Source: Alisma plantago-aquatica (taxonomy: Eukaryota; Streptophyta; Magnoliopsida; Alismatales; Alismataceae). Taken from it: 64,000 bases of DNA. Shown here one piece after another: positions 11,860-23,611 of this stretch. Below the pieces are notes generated by a model. The model saw nothing but the letters and a program-made list of their open reading frames with translations, had not been told where the DNA came from and ran no database searches. Position numbers and translations under genes: made by a program. Positions within the stretch are counted from its first letter, which is position 1; each line of letters begins with the position of its first letter. Location of the stretch: assembly GCA_963693085.1 (NCBI GenBank), contig OY856413.1, forward strand, positions 472,752,879 through 472,816,878, in the 5' to 3' direction.

Positions 11860-12240
11860 GATGCAAAAAAAAAGTAGAGCAGCTAGCAGCGGGAAGACCA
11901 ACCTTGTCAGAGGGAAGAAGGTAGAGGCTCCGGTGGCTCTGGCTGGAGGAGTAGCTAGCAGCGACGGCGGTGGAGGAGCAGCTAGCAGTGAGGCTGGAGA
12001 TGATGGTTGCGGCGACGCGACGGCGGTGGAGGAGCACCAGGGGCGTGGCGGTGCCTAATCTCAGGCACTGGCGCTGGAGCAGCAGGGGCGGCGGAGAAGG
12101 GAAGAAGGTGCAGGAGTGGCGGCGGAGAAGGGGGCGCCGGAGAAGAAATTTACGGAGAAGGGGGCGCCGGAGAAGAAATCGCCGAAGAAGAAATCGGCGG
12201 CAGTAGAGAAGAAAAGGTAATCGGCTCGCAATGAAACAAA
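11860..12240. other. GC-rich block next to the right terminus of CACTA-1
   Basis: A G-rich stretch on the + strand (GGCGGCGGAG and AGAAGGGGGCGCCGGAGAAG repeats) in otherwise AT-rich DNA, about 500 bp inside the promoter-side terminus. Long ORFs here are low-complexity. By position and composition it resembles the GC-rich downstream control region of maize Spm, where methylation controls the promoter; that comparison is inference. Confidence 0.5.
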
Positions 12241-12279
12241 AGAAAGGGGAAGAGTCGGGCGATCGCGGGTAATAAAGTT

Positions 12280-12728
12280 CCCAAATAGCGTCGGTTGTTT
12301 CAAACAAATGACGCCTAAACCTCTTTAGCGTTGGTTGTTTGCAACAACCGACGTCCAATTGGATGATATTTTCATGAAATTGTTTGGCGGGAACCACCTT
12401 CAGCGTCGGTTATACAAGGATAACCGACGCTGAAAGTGACACTTTTCGCGCAAATTTTCATCGCACATAGGCGTCGGTTTATACCTACATAACCGACGCT
12501 GAAAATGACACTATCTTTTTGATCAAAATTTGGATTTCATGGGCGAATTTAAGCGTCGGTTTGTTATAAACAACCGACGCTGAATACAAAGCGGTAACCG
12601 TGTCTGGCTGGTCTTCGAATATAGACTTCGGTTTGCTTAAACAACCGACGCCGTATATGTTAGGCGTCGGTTTTCCATAATAACCGACGCCCAGAAAAGT
12701 GACACTGAATGTTATTTCTTTAGTAGTG
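12280..12728. repeat. CACTA-1 right subterminal repeats
   Basis: Repeated GCGTCGGTT...AACCGACGC pairs, as at the left end, continuing to the terminus TTTAGTAGTG. Confidence 0.85.
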
Positions 12729-12879
12729 GATGTTGACCTACTAGAGGTTGGGAGCTTGGCCGATATGGAAATGATCTATCATGTTGCCTGAGATATGTGA
12801 TGGAGGTTGTGCAAAACCCCTCTCTCTTGATTGCTGAGAGGTGAGCCAACTCTCTTGATCTATCAGGGTTTAGATGATG

Positions 12880-13690
12880 GTAATCTTGAGGTTAGTGATG
12901 ACCAGGCCGAGATGAACCTTTGTGCCTTGCATGATACACCTTTGTGGTGATGTTGCCCGACACCCCTCACCTTGGGTTTAGCCTTGGTCGTTATGGTCAT
13001 GTTGAGTTTGGTTGGCTTTGTGCCCGATATGACCATCTTGATCTTGTTGGTGACCTTGGGCGATATGCCTTGACCAATATGACCCTTTCTCCTAGTAGGT
13101 GTTATCCCCTGGCCGATATGGTGCTTGGTTGTTATCTCTGTAGGTGCCTTTGTTTTGTGCCTTGGGCGACACAGGTTGGTAGGGTTGCTGCCCGATACAG
13201 TGTTGAGTGGTGAAACCCTAGTGCTTGCCTTAGTGGTGGTCGTTATGGTGTGCTTGATCTTGTTGGATGATAGGCTTCCTTGTGGTGCCCTTGTATCGTT
13301 TGATGATTTGTACATGGTGGGCGTCATAGTGTTGGCTTGGGCACCACGATCTTGATCGTTGCAGTGGTGATATGGTTACCCGATACAACCCTAACCCTAG
13401 CTAGCCGATAGGGTCTTAGCCGACACAACTAGCTGCCCGATGCACACATAGCTTAGCTGCTCGATACACCTCCTGACCCCAGTTGCACGATGCATTCATG
13501 TTACCTTGGTTGCATGACATCCCATAGGCCTTGTTGACCGGTACACTCTCTTGTGTTTGAATTGGCCGACAGATGTGGCTAAGTGCCTTAGCCGACATAC
13601 CTTTAGTGAGGGTTGTTACCATGCCCGATACCACCTGTGGTAAGGGGCGCGCTACCCGTCACACTTTTAGTGAGGGTAGTCGGTACCTTT
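12880..13690. repeat. Dispersed CCCGATATGG/GGGCGACA motif cluster in the gypsy LTR
   Basis: The words CCCGATATG, GGCCGATATGG, GGGCGATATG, CCCGACAC and GCCGACA recur every few tens of bp. The matching part of the second LTR copy (about 23740-24500) shows the same cluster. No coding frame runs through it. Confidence 0.7.
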
Positions 13691-15704
13691 AGTGAGGGTT
13701 ATGCTTAACCTGGAAACCCTAGACAGTGATGTGTTGTCTTGTAATCGCACCTATGTTGTTGATATTATATGGTTGATGGGTTGTGAACCAATGTTATGCT
13801 TGATGCTTACAAATAATGCTAGATCCGAGAACAAGATACTTGTTTATGTTTATAAGATAAATGGCATAAGTGGATGCTTATGATTCGATAACCATAATGT
13901 AATTGATACAACTGTATGCCTCATATGATTATAATCATGACATGCACATCTACAACCCTAATGACATGATAATCGATAAGATCTATGTCTAGTGATTTTG
14001 AGTTATCTCTCTTGATGTGCATACTAACTATGCAGGTGTATCGGGTGAATTCATATCCAGGTAAGAGCTATGAGGTACATGTGATTGAATAATGCTGCAT
14101 GATGATAATTCTTGTTGATGAGATAACATGCATCACCAGTATGATGAGATAGGTCTGAGGACCTGATGAAGGCCAAGTGCCCAATGAGGTGTTATCCTCT
14201 TGATGATGAGATGAGGGATTGTTATCCCAGGTGATAATGTAATTTAATGCTATGTATGTTTTACAACTTGGTTGCCTCAACAATCCACTTAAAATATACT
14301 AATTAATTACAGTGGAACATATCATGTAGTTTGCCCTGACCATAGATCCATCATTGTCAGTAGTTGGTGATGGTGAAATAGGTTCTCCTGCGGATTAACC
14401 TGGAAGCACATATTGTTGAATATGTGTGGCTTCTCCTAGCCGAAAATGAGGAGGATTAGAGTGTAACTTCGATTGTAGACTCCAGAGCGCGGTTTCATGC
14501 CCGTGGCTTAAGATGTTGGAGCATGGTGAACAGGCCCATGGCTCAAGATGTGTGATAAGAGAGCATGAATGTGTTCATGGATCAGAGCACGGTGAACATG
14601 CCTGTGGCCCAGTTTCACTAGAATTGATACCTATACCGAGGTGGGCTAGGCAGAGGGTAGCATGACCCTGTGGCTGAGGCCACTTAAGCATGAGACTGCG
14701 GTCCTGCTTGTTTTGCACTCATGCACTGACCACGAGGTGGTGAGTTCGTGGAGTCCGGCTCTTCTATTGACCTTTTATGGCATTGGCTTGGGTTTTGCAA
14801 CTGAAGGTTGGATTTGAGCGGTACAACTCACTTCCTCAGGGAATAATAATATGTAATTCATCCGAATAGTATTTATTGCTTAAGGCAAAACACAGAACAT
14901 TGGTTGATGCCTTGCTTGTGTAGTTGATCTTGTTATACCTTGCAGTTACTTATAGGTTCCTTATGTTATGTGGTAAGATCTTATAAATCTTATCTTATCA
15001 ATCATGTTCCATAAAGAAAATCAGGTTATATGCCTCCTGGACATCTTCGTAAGTTTGATAATACAGTAAGACCTGCTCAGTATGTTGCTCATATAATCTG
15101 CTTATATCAATTATCTGCTTTACCTGCTTTAAAACTTCTGAGGTTTTATAGTTTTGGCGGGGAGTTATGTTTCTCGCTGGGACTGTGTGTCTCACCCCAC
15201 TGGTTTACAACATTTTTAGGTGATCGTGCTAGACGTGGTGGTGGTCGCGAGGTTGCGGTCGGGTAGCAAGAAGAAGAGCAGTAGAAGGCAAGAGATGGAC
15301 ATGCTGCCATTTTGGTTGTTTTGTAGTAGAGTCCTAGAGTCATCCCTGTACTCTCAGGTCCTCAGAGGTGTTTTGACGATGCTTTACGATGTAAAGCTGA
15401 TGTAGCTTGTATATCATGTTGCTGGCCTGATGTGGCCCGTTATGTATGTATAAACAGGTGATGAACTTTGGTGCTGGCAGAACAACTGCTTTCTTTAAGC
15501 TATGGACATATATCAAGGCTTGTAAATGTTTATATAACATGTTTCTTTGTAGGATGAGGATCTGGATATAATAGTTCTCTTTTATCTACTTTCTGCAATC
15601 GGTTTTAATTAACCTGTGTTTTCAGTAATATGTGGTTTATGGTGTTTCTGCATGTTTTTGCGTGGCATCTCATTGTCTGTGTGATAGCGGGATGTGGCGC
15701 CACA

Positions 15705-17770
15705 GTTTCTCTCTCAGAAAACCATCAACAAACCGCTCGACAACCTCATCTCCTCATGTGTAGATCTTATCTTCTCAACTCTTCCTCCCATCACCTTGAG
15801 GTGCTACCGAACACTTTCTTTTCAGCAACTCTGCTCATCGGCCCAAAGGTGTTGTTGGCCGCCCCTATTCTCGGCGGCTCTGCCCAAAAGCATGAGGGCA
15901 CATCAGATGCATCTAAATCATCTTCTCATGGAAGTTGCACTTCTCTTTTAGTAGTAGTCATCTCTGATCTATCTATAATCGCTTTCACAATCATTATCTT
16001 TGACTCATCACTGATCCACTTCGTTTATAATTGTCTTTGACATGTAACTACATATTAGTCAATGAAATCATTTCTAGTATGAAGATCTTCATATTGAGAT
16101 GTGTAAAAACATATGTTAGAATATTTATGAGGAACTAAAATGGTAGTATTTGACACTGTTCTTTCTTTTTGTGAGACTGGCATTCATAAGTCGAATCGTA
16201 TGGTTATGAGAAAATTTACAAATAAGAAAATATGTGCATGGAAGCTCGTCCTTTAGAGGAATTACATCGTGGTCCTTGTTATGATTCTAATGTGAAACAT
16301 CACCACATTGGTCTCCAAAATGTTTACTGAAAAGTCATTTGGAAGAGATCCTAGTTATCTTTTTTTGCATTTGATACTATCCATGATCAAGCTAACAAGA
16401 AACCTAAGAAGTAATTGTTTCAAATATCTACCACATGAAAAGCTTTATCCCGACAGGATAAAAAATTGATATCAACATCAATTAGTAAAATAAAATGACA
16501 ACTTTATGGAGTCTTCTTACCCCAGCAAGAAAAAAATGATTCAAATTAGTACCAAGAACAAATTTTATAGCTTGGTTCTTTTCAGATTCAATGCTTTTGT
16601 CACTGATTCTTAGGGCATTGAAGAGATAAATGAGACATTATTGAATGGATTGTCTCAAGTAGGCTATTTTTGTCTAGTTTTCTCTCATTAAACACTCTTA
16701 AAGTAGAGGCATCATCGTAGGGTATGCTTGAGCATTAGCCAATAAGATGTTTGTATAGGGTTAGTATCTAAGCTATCATAGTGGATACTCAGAAATGCTC
16801 TAAATTGAAGCAACCTCTAATTAGTTGCATCCTCAGCCTAATAGGAATAGGAAAAACCATTGTTTCTGAAAAAATGAAAAAGTTATTTTTTAAGTCATTA
16901 CAAATGTGACTTTTGTGTAGTTAATCATAACTATCTACTTTAATGTTCTACTATCGTTTCACTAGTTTCTATGTATTTCTCCTAGTGTGCTTAGTACAAA
17001 GCAATCTAAGCTCAAGGTTTTATGAGATCAAGATAACTGAAGATCATCGAAGGTTGTTATTTTGATGGGATGCCACATTCTTCCCACTATCCTAACACTC
17101 AATGTGATGTTTTCTATTTGTCGAGCCTTTTTGGTGGGGAATTCTTAACCTATATACAATCCCCACCTACCCCTACCCACCCCAATGTCATGATGTCTAC
17201 TGGAATAATATGGCATTACTAACCAGCTTTAACTTCACCTGCATTCAAAATGTGTCAAGCCAAGGTTAGTCCACCTGGTAAATAAGTTCTTCTGTTAAAC
17301 TGTAATCTTGCCTTCTTCTGACAGTAAACACCTTTTTGCTTCATTTCTTCTTCAAGAGAAACTCTTAGTTTAAGCATGTAATTGCTATGCAATCCCAACT
17401 GCTCAACTTTTGATACAATTACATATAGTATCAGCAAAAATAGAGCATCATTTATATCGATTGTGTACTAAAAGTTCCTTAAAATAGACTTGCGGTGTCA
17501 TGAGCTTGTCCATATAGATCTGAACATTTCTTTATTATTGATTGCTTCTTAGAAATTAGATCAGCTTCATGCACCTTGTCCCATGACCTAGAAGTAACAC
17601 ATGAGAATTAGTCTCACTTGTCAACAAATTCATAAAATCTTATTGTTGTTTCCAAGATATAAATCTTTAGTTGTATGATAGGAAGTTGATTCCTCCCTTC
17701 CCTCTTGGAATGCTTTAGCATCAAGATACATTCTTCATATGACAAGATTAGTGGTTTCATGGACCATGCA
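15705..17770. other. Unassigned DNA between two gypsy LTR copies
   Basis: About 2.1 kb with no retroelement domain. Before the LTR insertion, 4657-4690 would have continued into 15710-15951. The joined frame starts MSRTPNGIF, is open for about 91 codons and is not recognised. A GT that could act as a donor follows TCATGT near 15758. The rest, 16040-17770, is AT-rich with scattered short ORFs and no domain I can name. Confidence 0.4.
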
Positions 17771-19083
17771 TGTAAGGACCATGACCTCTTTTTTGGGCTT
17801 ACCCTATTTGATTTGCCTAAACCTTGTGCTTAGATGTTTGCTAATCACATGAGTTGTGATTAGGGTTCTATTGTGCTTTGTTGGGAGGTTGAGGTGCAAC
17901 TTGCAATTTACCCAAGTTTTAGGGTTTGTGTGCAAGTTTGCCACCTTGAGAGATGCCTTTCTCTCTCCTTGCATCCTCTAGGGTTGAGAGGATGAGTTGG
18001 GCATCTTGCATGAGTTGTTTTTGGGCCTCGTTTAAGCTTGTGAAGCTTGGGCTTGTTTTGGGGCTTTCTTGGGCCTTGTGTGAGCTTGGTTCCGCCTCCT
18101 TGCTTGGTGTGTCGGGCAGGGTGTGTCGGTCAAGAGGTGTGCGGAGCAGTAGTGTATCGGCCATGGCACCATGTTGGGCGATACACACCCTCTTGACCTA
18201 GCCTCGTTTGCGTCACCATTCTTTGGACAAGTGGTTGTGGCTTTGCTAGTTGGTGGCAAGTCATGAGAAAGTGGTTTGGGGTACTAGTAAGGTGGCATAG
18301 CTTGGACAAGTGGTGGTTTGGGCGAGCACATGTGGAGCAATCCCCTAGTGGATGCCCACTTAACCCCCTTGCATATATACCCCCTTCTTTGCTAGCTTGG
18401 GATCCCTTTAGCTCTTTAGCTGCTTCCCTTCTTTCTTGGTGGCTGATATCTCCCCTTGGAAGAGCTTGGTGGCCGATCTCCTTGGTGTAGTCTTCTTCTT
18501 CCTCTTGTGTGTTGGCCGAAGGTGGTGCCTTGGAGCTTGAAGCTTGGTTCTTGGAGCTTTGGAGCTTGAGGAGTGTGCTTGAGGCGAGTTACATAACTCC
18601 TAACCCTAGCTATACTACCTTCTTTATATATTGCTTGTTTACATGTTATCTTGATAGGCCATGTATACCTTGTTAGTAATGGTCTTGCTCTAGTATGCAC
18701 CCTTGATCTTGTTGGATGTGGTGACATGGTTATGTCATTTAGATGTGTTCTTGGACCTTGTTGGAGGAACTGTTGGATTAGGTTTCTTTGGGCAAAACCC
18801 CTTTCTCTTAGTTTTTGAGAGGTGAGCCTAGGGTTCCTAATTCCATGGTGTGTGTGCTGAGTTCTTGGAGCAAAACCCCTTTCTCTCTTTGGTCTTGAGA
18901 GGTGAGCTTAAGCTCTAGTCGTGTGGGCAAAACCCCTCTCTCACTTGGTTGTTGAGAGGTGAGTCTATACTCTAGTTGCTTGGGCAATACCCTTCTCTTA
19001 CCATGGATTTGAGAGGTGAGCCTTTGGTTGGTGTTGACCTAGTTGAGGTTGGAGGGTTGGACGTTATGGTGATGACCTATCTT

Positions 19084-22000
19084 TGTAACATCCCTGACCT
19101 GGGTTATAAGTTAACCCTAGGAGTTTTGCCTAAACATGTAAATAAATGCTTGTGATTATCCCATGGCATGTAATTAAGTTCCTGAGGAACATGCTTTCGC
19201 CTTTCTTTCCTTTTTAAACAAGTTTTAGTATTGTTTCGTAATGCAGGGACCTATGTGCAAATTACCCAATTAGAGGGGTTAACTTGCAATTGTCACATGT
19301 TGAGATGTCCCTCAGGTGATGAGGCATCATATGGATGGATATGATAAGGTATGATGGATTCTCCAAGCTTGAGCATCGAGATGCAGCTTGTAGAGCAATC
19401 CTTGTGCTTGAAACCCTAATTTTGGTGTAAAGTGCAACTTACCCAAAATGTGGGGTACAACTTGTAAAATTCATCTTCTAGAATATCTTGTGTGTTTCTT
19501 GACATCTTTTAGAATAGAAATGATGAATATGTCACTTCACTAGTTAATCAGATAAGATGAATGATTCTAGTAAAAGATCGCCAAGTTTTAAGTATGAAAC
19601 CCTAAGTATGTGTAACTTAGTGATAAGGTGACCTTTTCCTTGCCTTTGGACCCTTGTTTTAATAAGTTTTCTCACCTAGTGAAGGGGGAGTGACGTGCAA
19701 GAAAGAAAGTAGGGGCCTAGTTGAGATATGGAGGAAGCTAGAGGTCCTTTTGGTGAAACTTGTCCTAGCTATATATACAACCTTCCTTGCAAACATATGA
19801 ACGTTCCCTTCATTCTTTCCCTTCCCCACCTCGTTTGGTCCGTCCAAGGCAGAGCTAGGGAGCTAGAGGAGACGACCATCTTGTTCCAAGGTAAGGGGAG
19901 ACCATCTTCTAGCTCGGTTTCATGGAGGGATATGGTTCTTAAGGTTGTTTTTGTGGTCATCTTGCCTAGGTTTCTTGTTCTAGCCAACCTTCCCCAACCT
20001 TTTCTTGGAGAAAAGTCTTTGTCCGACCAGTGGAGCTCAAGGTGCCATTAAAGACTTGAGAGCTTGGAATCTTGGAGCTCTAAGGACATCCATAAGGCGG
20101 GTTTTATATCTCTAAACCTCTTGTTTCCTCAATGCATATATTTATTCATGTTAGTAGTAGCTAGTTCTTCTTCTCCCTCAAACTTCTTGGCCTTTTTGCA
20201 AGAAAATCCATGGAGAAAACCGACCTGTCTTGAGGTTGAAGACAATGGGCGTGAATACCTAGGTCACTTCACCAAACGAACTTGGACCATTTTTCCCAAA
20301 CGGTTTGCAAACCGTTTGAAATCAAACGGTCTCACAACCGTTTGATTTCATGCGGTCTTGCAAGACCGTTTGGTAGGATTGATCAAGGGAAGACCGTTTG
20401 GAGGACTGTTGTACACACATTGAATTAAATAACCCCAAAGGATTGAAGCCCAATTGCAAACCAACCTCAAGTTGAAGGCACTTCAACCCACTAATCCCTA
20501 ATCGATTGAAATTGCTGAATGCAAGGATAGATTTTGGTGAACCTTGGGTTGAAGGACCTAAACGGTCTCAAGACCATTTGGGGGTTCATCCAAACAGTCT
20601 CAAGACCGTTTGGTGACAACCCAAGACCGTTTGGAGGTCTAGGGTTAAGGCAATTTGATGAATTGATGACCTAATCATAGTAGATTGAGTAATTGAACAA
20701 AAGTGCTGATTTTAGACCTAATTAGGGTTCAACCCGCATCAACTTGACCTAGATTTTGGTGCAACTTTGGGCAAACGGTCTCAAGACCGTTTGGAGGATG
20801 TCCATACGGTCTCAAGACCGTTTGGGCCAAGTTGGGGCCCAATTGAGTGCCAATTGATAAGTTCAACTTCATTTGAAACCCTAATTATCAATGTTGAAGG
20901 ATATTTGTTGATGAACCCTGATTCAATCGGATTCAACCCCAATTGGTTAGCAATTGAAGGTCAATTGGATGCCTAATTAGTTGACGGTAACCCTAATTAA
21001 CTCAATTGACAAGTGGTTAGCAAGGATGTGGCCAATTGGAGGCTTCAACATGAGAAACCCTAACCAATTACAACCTTGGAGACACTTTGGAGGTCCATGC
21101 GATTTTGAGCCCATTTGGACCAAACGGTCTCAAGACCGTTTGGGCTCAAACGATCTCAAGGTTGTTTGGACCAATCGATCTCAAGATCATTTAAGATCTA
21201 ACAGTTTCAAGTCGCATAGCTTCAAACGGTTTGGAGGTCAACTTTTCCAAACGGTCAACGCCCCAAACGGTCTCAAGACCGTTTGGAGGTTGAAGGTTGA
21301 AACCGTTTGGAGACTTTTAAGGTTGTTTTTGCTCAATCGTTTGAAGGTGTAATTGGTTCAATGGTGGTCTAATATAAACCCTAATGGTACCCTAGGACAT
21401 TAAGGAGCTAAGTGACTAATAGATTGAACCATGATGAGAGATGGTGGTACATTTACCAATGTGCCCTTGAAGGGTTCAAGTAAGTGACACCTTGTTTAAT
21501 CAAAACCCTAATGTCATGATGATGATGACTTGGCTCAAGATAATCTATGGAGGCTTGTTCTAACCTAATCTAGAGTAACATAATCATCACCTCTAAACCC
21601 AAAAAGGAGAGAGAAGGTCCCTTAACCAGTCGAAACTCATATAGAGTACCTTCAATGTACATGAATGTGCACAATTAGGGTATGATCCACCTATGTGAGA
21701 TCATGGCAACCCTAATTATGATAATGGGTGAATCTTAACCTAATTCAAGGACATCAAGGGTGCTAATCTCATACAAGATGATGCCAAGAACTCAATTCAC
21801 CATGAAGTATACAATAAACCCTAATTTGAAGGAATGTCATGTAAGTGAATAGTAAACCCTAGTTTGAGGGGTTGACATGGAAGGGCTAACTCTAGGTTAT
21901 ACCTCGGAGTATGAAACTTCATGAATGTTATATATAATGAAGGAACTCCATTCCTTGTGAATGTTAAGGGGTGACAACCTGGTTTGAGTGGGTGAATGTT

Positions 22001-23611
22001 AAACCCTAGGAATTATATGAATAAGGGGATTCTAGGTATTGTGTTTGTATTGCTATCTATGTATGTTCCATTTATTGCAAACCATGCAGGTCCATGATGA
22101 AAAGGTGATCATATCCATATAAGGGTTATGATTCTCTGCTCAGTGAGAACACTTATATTATGTGATGAATACTTTGCTTCATTCAAAGTCGTGATGACTG
22201 GATGACTTAGTGACTATGTGCTATTTGATGGCAAGTGTTGTGACAACCTGAGGTTTGACTCATGTGATTCTTAAATCATAGTGAGAAGATAAATGAGAAC
22301 TGATACCTATCTGATAACTGATGAGAAATGAGTTAGTTACATTTAGTATTCTTCTGTTATATCCATGTTTTGTGTTTGAATGCTTGAGATCATGCTTGAT
22401 GATAAAAGAATACTGAAATGTACCTAACTAATCAAGTATAACCATGTCATGTAGAGCCCTGATCATAGATCCATCATTGTCAGGTGTAAAATGATGGTGA
22501 AACAGGTTTTCCTAAGGGAACTCCTGGAGCGCATACTTTTGAGTATGTGGGGGAGATGGACGCGTATATCCTTACGTCCTGGTGTAGGGGTTGATGTGGA
22601 TGTATCATAATCCATTAGCACTACACTATGTGTTTATGCCAGGCTGATGTATCACTAATCACCCGAGGAATTTGTGATGCCACATCGATGAAGATAAACA
22701 TGAGATCTTTCGATGGTGAAGAGAGTACAGAACGCTACTGTGACTCTAATGGCGAAGGACCAGAGTACCCTGGTGAGCCATAGTGGCAGAGACACTGGAT
22801 GTCCTGCATGTGGACCTCAACCTGACTGAGGTAGTTGAAGGTCATGAGAATCCGGCTCTTTTGATGACCTTGTATGATACCGAGGCAACTTAACAGTGGT
22901 CGGTTGGAGTTTGAGCGGTACACCTCATCTCCACAGGGCATAATGATTGTATGTAAAACATAATCAGCCGATTAGTATATTTGCTTAGGTTGAACAACGA
23001 GAAGCAATGTTTGATACTGCCTTGAAATATAATGTTTCTGTTGCCTACTCAGCTTACATGTCTTTCATGTTGATACTTAGAAGTATTTACTGCTTATCTA
23101 CTCTTAAGTCTGCTTTGCAGGATAAATTACCTTGCTTATGTTGTTTCCCCTTTCTAGAAAGTTTTTTGGCGAAGAGTTATAACTCTCGCTGGGACAATTA
23201 TTTGTAATTGTCTCACCCCGTAGGCTTCAACCTTTTAGGTCGTCGTCGTGGACGAAGGAACCAGCCTACAGGAGAGTAGCATCAGGGGCAGCAGTGAGCC
23301 TCAGGTGGACACCCTGGATGATCAGTTAGTTATCTAGAAGTCTTATGTCGTCTCTGTACACTCAGGTCCCAGGAGTTAGGTCTGCAATTTTGAATTTTGG
23401 GAGTCTTGAGATTTTGTATATGATTTGTATATGTTCACTCAAGAAGTGACTTTCAGAGATGTAAACTACTTATTGTACTTTTATGAATGGTGTGTCATGC
23501 TTCCAGGATCTTTCCTCTAAAAGTTTTAAAATTTTCGTGATTTTCCGCATTTCGCTATTAATCGATTCGCTTCCGCTATGTTATTTCATGTTTTGGAGAT
23601 CAGAGCCCACA
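19084..23611 (+). mobile_element. Nested solo LTR of a second gypsy LTR family (4.5 kb)
   Basis: Begins TGTAACATCCCTGACC and ends GAGCCCACA. The TSD is ATCTT at 19079-19083 and 23612-23616. The empty site is visible in the first LTR copy near 12772. It contains no coding domain. It shares blocks with the other gypsy LTR family (GATCCATCATTGTCAG; the CTCGCTGGGAC...GTCTCACCCC region), so the two families are related. The last 20 bp read TTTTGGAGATCAGAGCCC, which resembles a primer-binding site, so the true LTR end may lie slightly inside. Confidence 0.88.
20285..21345. repeat. Cluster of ~20-bp palindromes (AAACGGTCTC...GAGACCGTTT type)
   Basis: About ten copies of AAACGGTCTCAAGACCGTTT or close variants, for example near 20774, 20805, 21123 and 21275, plus many half sites (GACCGTTTGG). 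They lie in the central part of the nested LTR. The truncated copy at 48213-52015 has the same cluster near 48550-49640. Confidence 0.9.

Larger units (their letters stand above)
5848..12728 (-). mobile_element. CACTA-1, an En/Spm-type DNA transposon (internally deleted)
   Basis: The ends are CACTACTACAGAAACGG on the left and, read inward from the right, CACTACTAAAGAAA. The 3-bp TSD is GAT at 5845-5847 and 12729-12731. The uninterrupted site is seen in the second LTR copy near 19026 (GGTTGGTGTTGACC). Both ends carry subterminal GCGTCGGTT/AACCGACGC repeats. Genes read leftward: a truncated TNP2 transposase (10118-10592) and a decayed second gene with a Ulp1-like domain (6558-10028). At 6.9 kb and with most of TNP2 missing it cannot move without help. 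Confidence 0.93.
4691..15704 (+). mobile_element. Solo LTR of a Ty3/gypsy (Tekay-like) element, split by CACTA-1
   Basis: Starts TGTAAGGACC and ends GGCGCCACA, flanked by the 5-bp TSD GTTTC at 4686-4690 and 15705-15709. Removing the CACTA insertion and one copy of its TSD leaves about 4130 bp, close to the ~4100 bp of the second copy at 17771. No primer-binding site follows and no polypurine tract precedes it, so it is a solo LTR left by LTR-LTR recombination. Shared internal blocks with the second copy include the GAGAGGTGAGCC repeats and the GATCCATCATTGTCAG segment. Assignment to Tekay-type chromoviruses rests on LTR style and the pol fragment at 26539-29063, not on a chromodomain. Confidence 0.85.

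Noticed and set aside
11861..12397. Long ORFs on both strands in the GC-rich block of CACTA-1
   Set aside because: They are low-complexity (Arg/Gly/Ser/Leu-rich) and overlap in several frames, as expected from GC-rich repeats with few stop codons.
15630..16040. 136-codon plus ORF across the end of the solo LTR
   Set aside because: Its first part is LTR sequence and the frame differs from the one that reads through the empty site; no homology is recognised.
20285..21345. Palindrome cluster considered as a CRISPR-like array
   Set aside because: Spacing is irregular, units are palindromic and degenerate, there are no cas genes and the context is a plant LTR.
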